From Streptomyces typhae (GTDB lineage: Bacteria > Actinomycetota > Actinomycetes > Streptomycetales > Streptomycetaceae): DNA of 64,000 nucleotides. The notes beneath the pieces were generated by a model. It saw only the letters and a list, made by a program, of their open reading frames with translations. It did no database searches and was not told the origin of the DNA. The DNA lies in assembly GCF_009755605.1 (NCBI RefSeq), contig NZ_WPNZ01000002.1, positions 234,184-298,183 of the forward strand, written 5' to 3'. This document shows, in pieces, positions 24,728-30,908 of the stretch. Every line of letters starts with the position of its first letter. Position 1 is the stretch's first letter. Made by a program: the position numbers and the translations under genes.

Positions 24728-24745
24728 TTTACCTGGCCAGGTAAA
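24728..24745. promoter_or_regulatory. 18-bp perfect palindromic operator
   Basis: TTTACCTGGCCAGGTAAA is its own reverse complement. It lies in an otherwise gene-free, AT-richer stretch just upstream of the minus-strand HTH gene. Palindromes of this length are rarely accidental in 70 percent GC DNA when both ends are A/T. Confidence 0.65.
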
Positions 24746-24923
24746 TTTGTCGATCTTCAATGAGGGAACCCGAAAGCTGCCGCTCCTTGCCGGGCTGAGC
24801 GGCACAGGAGCGGTCGGCGGGCGTACGTGTCTCCGCCTTTCGGCCGTCAGGCGCTAAGACTCGGTCAAGGCGCCGCCGCCCCGGGGGCGTTCGCTCCCGG
24901 GGCGGTCTACGTTGAACGTCAGA

Positions 24924-24954
24924 AGGCCCCCATCGATTTGTGCGATGGGGGCCT
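24924..24954. terminator. Rho-independent-type hairpin
   Basis: 12-bp perfect stem: AGGCCCCCATCG at 24924-24935 and its complement at 24943-24954, with a 7-base loop. In the gene-free region between the HTH gene and the tRNA; symmetrical, so it may act on both strands. No long T tract, as is usual in Streptomyces. Confidence 0.6.
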
Positions 24955-25154
24955 CCGCCTGCTCGGGCCGGCCTCCCCGCCGGGCGCCGTGCAGGTCTAC
25001 GAGAGGCGTGTCTCAGGCACGCTTGGGGAGACGGCCTGCCCCTCTCGTGCTCGCCACTCTACGTGCGCCGTGCAGGCAGTCCAGTCCTCCGTATGAGTGA
25101 GAACTGTGAGCATGATCGTCTGGGGATGTGGCCTCGATGTGGCCTCGCGCATGA

Positions 25155-25192
25155 GATCGGCCCCCCATCCGATCTTGGATGGGGGGCCGATC
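25155..25192. terminator. Strong hairpin near tRNA 3' end
   Basis: 16-bp perfect stem GATCGGCCCCCCATCC (25155-25170) with its complement at 25177-25192 and a 6-base loop GATCTT. It is 28 bases past the 3' end of the minus-strand tRNA, a natural tRNA terminator that also insulates the prophage. Sequence is similar to the hairpin at 24924. Confidence 0.65.
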
Positions 25193-25219
25193 ATGCCGCT
25201 CAACTGCACGGCCTCACTG

Positions 25220-25291
25220 TGGGCGCGGACGGTTTCGAACCGCCGACATCTGCCTTGTAAGGGCAGCGCTCTACCCCTGAGCTACGCGCCC
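25220..25291 (-). tRNA. tRNA-Val (anticodon UAC)
   Basis: 72-nt cloverleaf on the minus strand. The acceptor stem GGGCGCG pairs with CGCGCCC, followed by discriminator A. Anticodon stem CTGCC/GGCAG encloses loop CTTACAA, giving anticodon TAC. The T-arm contains GGTTCGAAACC-type sequence. No CCA encoded. The 3' end faces the prophage, making this the likely attachment site; the left copy of the 3' end would be outside the window. Confidence 0.93.
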
Positions 25292-25599
25292 GGAATGTTC
25301 CGACAGCCTACCCTGCCCGTGGGCCGGGGCCGCAAACCGTGTGCGGAGGCGGAAGCGGGCCCCGGCAGCGCGGGGACTGCGTGTCCGACGTACGGGTCAC
25401 CCGGTGGTGGCCGGTCACCGTCCATCTTCCACGTGACCTCGGTGCTGCCGCCGATGACGGCCCGCCCGTCGACGGCAGCGGACAGCAGGGCCGGGGGCGG
25501 ACGTCTCACCGTGCGCAGCGCGAACTGACCGGCCCGTGTGTTCGTCCTTCACCGGTGGGAGAATGACATCGGGCAGGGCGACAGCACGGGAGAGGGACA

Positions 25600-27024
25600 G
25601 TGACGGCGACACCTCCGCGGCCGCGCACAAGGGACAGATGGACGTCGTCGGCGGTGGCCGCGGGGGCCGAAGCGGGTGACCGTGCGGGTACCGCCCGCTC
25701 AGGCGGGATCCTCGCGCTCGCGTTGCTCCCCCTGCACCTGCTCCCCCTTCTCACCACGGTCCTCCCCGCCGCCTTCACCGGCGGCGGCACCCGGCGCTGG
25801 TTCGGTGGCCGCGGTGAGAACGTGCGCGCCGAGGCGCAGGCCGCCAAGGACGCCGCCGCTGCCGCGTTCTACGAACTGGACAGCGCGCAGCGCGACCTGC
25901 GGATCTCCATCGAGACCATCGCCGCCGTCGACTCCTCGCCCGCCGCGCGCAAGGCGGCCGGCGACTTCGAGGCGTTCGGGCGGCGCATCGACGAGGTGAG
26001 CCATCAGTACATCACCGCCGTCGACGCGCACGACCTGGACCGCGACGACCTGGAGGCGTCCGCAGCCGCCCGCGCCCGTACCGAACTGACGCAGGCCAAG
26101 GACGCCCTCGGTACCACCAAGCGGGACCTCGACCGGTTCACGCAGGACCTCGCGCCGCTGCTCGACAAGGCCGAGACCCAACTCGCGCGCCTCGCCCCGG
26201 CCGTGGAGCGTGCCCGGCAGACCCTGCTCGCCGCGACCACCGCGCTCGACGCGGTCCGCGCCGCCGGGCTCAAGGCCGACGACCTGGCCGGACGGCTCGC
26301 CGCGCTCGCGCCCGAGCTGACCAAGCTCAACCAGGGCGCGGGGCAGCACGGCGTCCCCGACACCCTGCACCGCGCGGACCGCGTCGTACGGGACGCCGAA
26401 GCGGTCCGGGCCGAGGCCGAGCGGCTGCCGGAGCGCGCCCGCGACATCGACCGGCGGCTCGTGTCCCTGCGTACGCGCGCGCAGGCCCTGACCACGCGCA
26501 GCGAGCAGGTGCAGCCGATCCTCAGCGAGTTGCGGCGGCGCTTCACCGCCGCCTGCTGGCAGGACCTCCAGCGGGTGCCCGAGCAGGCCGCCCAGAGCGT
26601 GCGGCAGGCCGAGACCAAGCTGACGGAGGCCCAGCGCGCCCGCGACGACCAGCGCTGGCCGGACGCCACGGCGCTCCTGTCGACCGTGCGGGCCTTGCTG
26701 AACTCCACCGACGAGGCCGTGTCCGCCGCCGGTGACCGGCTGCACCGCCTCAACGCCGTCGCCAAGGACCCGCAGGCGGAGATCGAACGCACCCGGTTCG
26801 CCGTCCGCGACGCCCAGCGCCTGGCCATGGCGGGCCGCCAGAAGCCCGACCCGCGCCACGCCCGCCCCCTCGACGACTCCGTGGCCCGCCTCGACCGCGC
26901 CGTCGCCGCCCTGGACGGCCGCCACCCCGACTACTGGCACTTCCTGACCGAGACGGAGGCCGTCCGCACCACCGTCGCGCGGGTCGTCGCGCAGATCCGG
27001 GAGGAGCGGGGGCAGGGCGCCTGA
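25600..27024 (+). CDS. Coiled-coil membrane-associated protein, unknown function
   Basis: 474 residues from GTG 25600. After a basic, disordered N-terminus there is one hydrophobic stretch (about residues 36-62, Leu/Pro-rich), then a long all-helical region rich in Ala, Arg, Glu and Asp from residue 75 to the end, with many heptads. This is the typical composition of Streptomyces TPM_phosphatase-lacking coiled-coil proteins. It could be a structural envelope protein. The 300 bases upstream, between tRNA and gene, hold only its leader. Confidence 0.7.
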   Translation: MTATPPRPRTRDRWTSSAVAAGAEAGDRAGTARSGGILALALLPLHLLPLLTTVLPAAFTGGGTRRWFGGRGENVRAEAQAAKDAAAAAFYELDSAQRDLRISIETIAAVDSSPAARKAAGDFEAFGRRIDEVSHQYITAVDAHDLDRDDLEASAAARARTELTQAKDALGTTKRDLDRFTQDLAPLLDKAETQLARLAPAVERARQTLLAATTALDAVRAAGLKADDLAGRLAALAPELTKLNQGAGQHGVPDTLHRADRVVRDAEAVRAEAERLPERARDIDRRLVSLRTRAQALTTRSEQVQPILSELRRRFTAACWQDLQRVPEQAAQSVRQAETKLTEAQRARDDQRWPDATALLSTVRALLNSTDEAVSAAGDRLHRLNAVAKDPQAEIERTRFAVRDAQRLAMAGRQKPDPRHARPLDDSVARLDRAVAALDGRHPDYWHFLTETEAVRTTVARVVAQIREERGQGA

Positions 27025-27150
27025 ACCCCGGGCTCCGGGGACGGCTGGGCTGGCGGGCCGGGAACGGCTGGGCTGGCGGGGCGGGTGCTGCGGGCGGATC
27101 CTGTGAAGAGGTACGTCGTACGGGCCTCCGCACGCTCTGAGGAGGCGGTC

Positions 27151-27768
27151 ATGGCCACGCACACGCTTCGCTCCCGCTCCCGGTCCCGATCCCGGTCCGG
27201 TTCTCGTTCTCCCTCCGGCCCGCCCTCCGGCTCGCACCCGTTCAGGAACCGCAGGCGGCGCGTCACCCTCGACGAGCATCTGCCCGTCGACCACCGGCTC
27301 AGCCGGTTCTACCGCTTCGGCGCCGGTCTCATGGGCCTCGTCCTGCTCGCCTTCGGCATCCTCGGGCTGATCGACAAGGTCGGCTTCTTCGACACCGGCG
27401 GCGACACCGTCGCCGGACTGAACACCAACGGGGCGCTGAGCGTCCTCTCGGTCTGCGCCGGGCTGCTGCTCCTCGTCGGCATGGTGATCGGCGGGAACTT
27501 CGCCTCGACGCTCAACATGGTGCTCGGCATCGTGTTCATCGTCAGCGGCTTCGTCAATCTCGCCCTCCTCGACGGCGGCTTCAACTTCCTGGCCTTCCGA
27601 ATCCAGAACGTGCTGTTCAGCTTTGTCGTCGGGGTGATGCTGATGTTCTTCGGGATGTACGGGCGGGTCAGCGCGACGCTGCCGCACGACAATCCGTACT
27701 GGAGGGCGCGGCACCCGGAGCACTCCGACCGCGCTGTCGGGGCCGTCGGGGGCGACCGGGTCGGCTGA
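27151..27768 (+). CDS. DUF4383 family membrane protein
   Basis: 205 residues from ATG 27151, with GAGGAGG just before it. The first 40 residues are an Arg/Ser-rich low-complexity string (SRSRSRSRSGSRS). Then follow four membrane helices, with FYRFGAGLMGLVLLAFGILG as the first and a LNMVLGIVFIVSGFVNLAL segment as the third, matching DUF4383 proteins of actinobacteria. Function unknown. The sequence shows no link to the sugar genes downstream. Confidence 0.8.
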   Translation: MATHTLRSRSRSRSRSGSRSPSGPPSGSHPFRNRRRRVTLDEHLPVDHRLSRFYRFGAGLMGLVLLAFGILGLIDKVGFFDTGGDTVAGLNTNGALSVLSVCAGLLLLVGMVIGGNFASTLNMVLGIVFIVSGFVNLALLDGGFNFLAFRIQNVLFSFVVGVMLMFFGMYGRVSATLPHDNPYWRARHPEHSDRAVGAVGGDRVG

Positions 27769-27801
27769 GGGCCCCTCGGCACGCTGTGCGAGCCTGGGGG
27801 C

Positions 27802-28425
27802 ATGGTCGACTTCACGACAGCCCTGCGGGCGCGGCGGCTCGTCGCCATCGTGCGCGGCTCGGACGCGGAGGCGTCGTTCCGTACGGTGATGGCGCTGGTC
27901 GAATCCGGGGTGCCCCTGGTCGAGGTGTCGCTGAGCGGCGCCGACGCGCTCGGTGTGCTGCGCCGGGCGCGGGCGGAACTCGGCACGGACGCGTGGCTCG
28001 GCGCGGGCACCGTCCTCACGGCGGCCGACGCGGCACGCGCCGCCGACGCGGGCGCGAACCTGATCGTGACGCCGGGGCTCGGCCCCGGCGTCGAGCACGC
28101 CCTCGCCGCCGGTCTGCCCGTCCTCGCGGGCGTGCTCACCCCGACCGACGTGATCGCGGCGGAGGCCGCGGGGGCCACCGCCCTGAAGGTGTTCCCGGCG
28201 TCCGCCGTGGGCGGCCCCGGCTATCTGAAAGCGCTCCTCGGTCCGTTCCCGGGCCGTCCTTTCGTCCCCGTCGGCGGCGTGGACGCGGCCGCCGCGGCGG
28301 AGTACCTGGAGCTGGGCGCGGTCGCGGTGGGCGTCGGCTCGCCCCTCGTCGGGGACGCGGCGGACGGCGGGGACCTGGGTGCGCTGCGGCAGCGGGCGGG
28401 GCGGTTCGTGACGGTGTGCGAGTGA
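27802..28425 (+). CDS. eda: KDPG / KHG aldolase
   Basis: 207 residues from ATG 27802. A class I aldolase of the Eda family: Schiff-base Lys129 in ATALKVFPAS, catalytic Glu41 in PLVEVSL, and GAGTVLT and TPGLGPGVE strands of the TIM barrel. Cleaves 2-keto-3-deoxy-6-phosphogluconate to pyruvate and glyceraldehyde-3-phosphate. Its stop overlaps the start of a 2-keto-3-deoxygluconate kinase-type gene, so together they would process KDG from uronic acid or sugar acid breakdown. Confidence 0.9.
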   Translation: MVDFTTALRARRLVAIVRGSDAEASFRTVMALVESGVPLVEVSLSGADALGVLRRARAELGTDAWLGAGTVLTAADAARAADAGANLIVTPGLGPGVEHALAAGLPVLAGVLTPTDVIAAEAAGATALKVFPASAVGGPGYLKALLGPFPGRPFVPVGGVDAAAAAEYLELGAVAVGVGSPLVGDAADGGDLGALRQRAGRFVTVCE

Positions 28426-29549
28426 GCGCCCCCGGGCGGGCGGGCTCTCCCGGGCGGGCGGGCTCTCCCGGGCGCATCGTCCCCGTAGGCGCCGCCGATG
28501 TCCTCACGTTCGGTGAGACCATGGTCGCGCTGCGCGGTGACGGGCCCCTGAAGCTCGGCGGGACGATGGCGGTGTCCGTCGCGGGCGCCGAGTCGAACGT
28601 GGCGATCGGGCTCGCCCGGCTCGGTCACACCGTCCGCTGGGCGGGGGCCGTCGGCGACGACGAGGCCGGTGAGCTGGTGCTGCGCACGCTGCGGGCGGAA
28701 GGCGTGGACGTACGGGACGCGGGCCGTGACCCGGGTGCGCCGACCGGCCTGCTGCTCTTCGAGCCGCGGCTGCCCGAGGTGACGCGGGTGCACTACTACC
28801 GTGCGGGCTCGGCCGGTTCGCGGCTCGGCACGGACGCCGTCGAGCGGGCCTTCGCCGCGGCGCCGCCGCCGCGGGTGCTGCATCTGACCGGGGTCACCCC
28901 GGCGCTCGGGGCCGGCGCACGGGCGGCGTGCGCGCGTGCCCTCGAGCTGGCCCGGGAGCACTCCGTACGGGTCTGCGTCGACGTCAACTTCCGCTCCCGG
29001 CTGTGGAGCCGGGAGGACGCGGCGGCCGTGCTGCGCGACTGGGCCTCGTACACCGACGTGCTGATCGCGTCCGACGACGAGTTGCCGCTGTGCCTTCCCG
29101 TCGATCTCGGCGAGCGCGGCGAGCGCGGCGAGCGCGGCGGCCCGGCCGGTCGCGCCGGTCGCGGGGATCAGGCCGGTCGCGGCGACCAGGCCGGTAATGG
29201 CGACCGCTCCGGCGCGCAGATCGCGGATCAGGCAGCGGGCCTGCTCAATCTCGGTGTACGAGAGGTCGTCGTGAAGCTCGGCGCGCGCGGGGCCACCGCG
29301 TACACCGGTGAGGGCGAACTCCACCGGCCCGCGCGGACGGTGCGCGCCGTCGACGCGGTGGGCGCCGGGGACGCGTTCGTCGCCGGATATCTCTCCGCGC
29401 TCCTGGACGGCGCGGACGTGGCAGGCCGGCTGGAACGCGCGGTCACCACCGGGGCGTTCGCGGTGGCCTCCCGGGGGGACTGGGAGGGGGCGCCCACCCG
29501 GGCGGAGTTGGGGATGCTGGGAGCGGGGGACGGGGCCGTGCTCCGGTAA
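28422..29549 (+). CDS. kdgK: PfkB-family sugar kinase (probable 2-keto-3-deoxygluconate kinase)
   Basis: 375 residues from GTG 28422, overlapping the aldolase stop (GTGA). Ribokinase fold: LTFGETMVALRGDG near the N-terminus, the substrate lid region with AGAESNVAIGLARLGH, and the GAGDAF catalytic Asp motif near the C-terminus. Pairing with eda supports KDG as substrate. Two oddities: a GRAGSPGRAGSPGR repeat before the fold, and a Gly/Arg/Glu-rich insert of about 40 residues (GERGERGERGGPAGRAGRGD and following) in the middle, encoded by short tandem repeats and probably a disordered surface loop. Confidence 0.85.
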   Translation: MSAPGRAGSPGRAGSPGRIVPVGAADVLTFGETMVALRGDGPLKLGGTMAVSVAGAESNVAIGLARLGHTVRWAGAVGDDEAGELVLRTLRAEGVDVRDAGRDPGAPTGLLLFEPRLPEVTRVHYYRAGSAGSRLGTDAVERAFAAAPPPRVLHLTGVTPALGAGARAACARALELAREHSVRVCVDVNFRSRLWSREDAAAVLRDWASYTDVLIASDDELPLCLPVDLGERGERGERGGPAGRAGRGDQAGRGDQAGNGDRSGAQIADQAAGLLNLGVREVVVKLGARGATAYTGEGELHRPARTVRAVDAVGAGDAFVAGYLSALLDGADVAGRLERAVTTGAFAVASRGDWEGAPTRAELGMLGAGDGAVLR

Positions 29550-29580
29550 CCCCGCTCCCCCGGCGGCCAGTGGCGGCGCG

Positions 29581-29808
29581 TCAGCCGCAGCAGCCTCCGC
29601 CGCAGCAGCCGCCTCCGCCGCCACCGGCCGCCGGGGCGGCGGCGCGTGCCGGGGTTGCCGCCGTGCCCGCGACCGCCACGGTCGAGAGCAGCTTCACCGT
29701 GTCCTCGTGGCCGGAGGGGCAGGTTGCCGGGGCGGCGGACTCCGCCATGGGGCGGCTCAGCTCGAAGGTGGTGCCGCAGGGGCGGCAGCGGTACTCGTAT
29801 CTGGGCAT
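29581..29808 (-). CDS. FmdB-type zinc ribbon protein with Gly-Cys tail
   Basis: 75 residues from ATG at 29808. Starts MPRYEYRCRPCGTTFE, the classic FmdB/CxxC zinc ribbon, with the second half CPSGHED where a second CxxC would normally be. After an Ala/Pro linker it ends in six Gly and CCGGGCCG, an unusual tail that could bind metal. Function of the family is unclear; often regulatory or a metal-delivery factor. Confidence 0.8.
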   Translation of the reverse strand: MPRYEYRCRPCGTTFELSRPMAESAAPATCPSGHEDTVKLLSTVAVAGTAATPARAAAPAAGGGGGGCCGGGCCG

Positions 29809-29896
29809 GGGGACAGGGTACGGGGGCTCGGTGGCCGGAGACCGGCGAGTGGGCGTACACGGGGGTTGTGGGTTGCCGGGGGGGGGGAGGGGGCGG

Positions 29897-29975
29897 GGTT
29901 GCCCGGCGCCGCGGGGTCCGCCCCTGTGCCCGCCCGTTCCGCCCCCTGGGCGGACCAGCCGCCCACAGGGGCGCG
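29897..29975. repeat. Dispersed palindromic repeat, copy 1
   Basis: The stretch starting GGTTGCCCGGCGCCG and running to CCGCCCACAGGGGCG is nearly identical to the stretch at 52764-52840. It contains the inverted repeat GTCCGCCC / GGGCGGAC and a CCTGTGCCCGCC / CGCCCACAGG pair, so it can fold into a large hairpin. It sits between a minus-strand gene start and the end of another minus-strand gene. Confidence 0.6.
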
Positions 29976-30011
29976 GGGACGGCCGCCCACAGGGGCGGGG
30001 GAACGAGCGGT

Positions 30012-30908
30012 CTACGGGGTAAGGAAGCCGCGCAGGATCTGTTCCCCTGCGGCGACCCCCCGTTCCGGTACCACCGTGAGTCCCGGCGTCGACCACCCCG
30101 TGTCGGCGAGCTCGCCGTGGGACGGCCGCCAGGCGCGGTCGGCCGCGGTGAGGAGGTCCGCGTCGAGGAGGGAGTCCCCGGCGGCGAACACCTCGTCGGC
30201 CTCCGCGCGCCGCGCGATCTCCCGCATGGCCGCGCTCTTGGTCAGGGGCCGCGGCACCGCGTAGATCTTGCGCCCCTGGAGGGAGACGGTCCAGCCGCGC
30301 TCGACGGCCCACTCCCCCAGTTCCTTGACGTAGCCGGCGGGCAGCAGCGAGCGGTCCACGACCAGGTAGGCGAAGAGGTCCTCGGCGACCCGCTCCTTGA
30401 GGAGCCAGGCGGGGTCGGCGGTGCGCAGCAGATGGGCGCGGACCTCGTCGAGAGGGGCGCACTCGGCGGCCAGGCGCCGCCCGACGGCCGCGCGCCACAC
30501 CGGGTCCGACTCGCCGTCGACGAGCAGGTGCCCGCCGTTGGCGCAGATCGCGAACCGCGGTACCGGTCCTGGCAGGTGGACGCGGTGGTACTGCTCGCGG
30601 GTGCGGGTCGTCGTGGGTACGAAGACGGCGCGCTCCGCCAGCTCCACCAGGAGCGCGGCGGCGGCCTCGGTGACGTACGACAGCGGCTTGCCCTCGTACA
30701 CCTCGACGCACAGCAGCCGCGGCGCCTCCGCGTCGGGCACGGTCAGGCCGAGCGCGGCGGCGGAGTAGATGAGGGTGCGGTCCAGATCGCTGGCGACGAG
30801 CAGGCGGAAAGGGCCGGGCGGGCCGGGACGCCGGGAAGGGCCGGGAGGGCCAGGACGGCGGGAAGGGCCGGGACGGCGGGAACGCGGCCCCGGGGGCGTG
30901 GCGCTCAC
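30012..30908 (-). CDS. HAD-superfamily phosphatase of the Ter stress island
   Basis: 298 residues from GTG at 30908, overlapping the stop of the upstream gene. Motif I is LVASDLDRTLIYS; the late motif FAAGDSLLDADLL holds the Mg-binding acids. Length and cap insertion fit Cof/sucrose-phosphatase-like HADs. The first 30 or so residues are a Pro/Gly/Arg repeat (RRPGPSRRPGPPGPS) absent from typical relatives. In other actinobacteria such HADs are encoded beside phosphoribosyltransferase, StiP and CitE-like genes of Ter islands, proposed to make or process a nucleotide-like molecule (Anantharaman and Aravind's work on Ter systems, as recalled). Confidence 0.8.
   Translation of the reverse strand: MSATPPGPRSRRPGPSRRPGPPGPSRRPGPPGPFRLLVASDLDRTLIYSAAALGLTVPDAEAPRLLCVEVYEGKPLSYVTEAAAALLVELAERAVFVPTTTRTREQYHRVHLPGPVPRFAICANGGHLLVDGESDPVWRAAVGRRLAAECAPLDEVRAHLLRTADPAWLLKERVAEDLFAYLVVDRSLLPAGYVKELGEWAVERGWTVSLQGRKIYAVPRPLTKSAAMREIARRAEADEVFAAGDSLLDADLLTAADRAWRPSHGELADTGWSTPGLTVVPERGVAAGEQILRGFLTP

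Larger units (their letters stand above)
1..25291. mobile_element. Right part of an integrated siphovirus-like prophage
   Basis: Contiguous late-gene module on the + strand: portal, protease, capsid, connectors, tube, chaperones, tape measure, distal tail, endolysin, holins. It is followed by accessory genes and a HTH repressor, and stops at a tRNA-Val gene whose 3' end faces the prophage. That is the usual geometry for tRNA-targeted integration. The left end, with terminase, replication genes, integrase and the other att site, is outside the window, so the boundaries are inferred. Whether the 20.9-24.5 kb accessory genes are phage cargo or a separate small element cannot be decided here. Confidence 0.8.

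Noticed and set aside
24720..25220. CRISPR array suspected from repeated hairpins near the tRNA
   Set aside because: Only two different hairpins, no regular repeat-spacer pattern.
25292..25599. Open frames of 60-140 codons around the tRNA
   Set aside because: They cross the tRNA gene or its terminator on both strands and show no protein features; the region is considered intergenic.
25699..28098. 800-codon open frame on the minus strand opposite the coiled-coil protein, DUF4383 and eda
   Set aside because: Covers three genes on the + strand that have recognisable features; its own translation is Arg/Gly-rich without domains.
27786..28421. Upstream extension of the KDG kinase frame
   Set aside because: Lies in a different frame over the aldolase, Arg-rich; the GTG 28422 overlapping the aldolase stop is far better.
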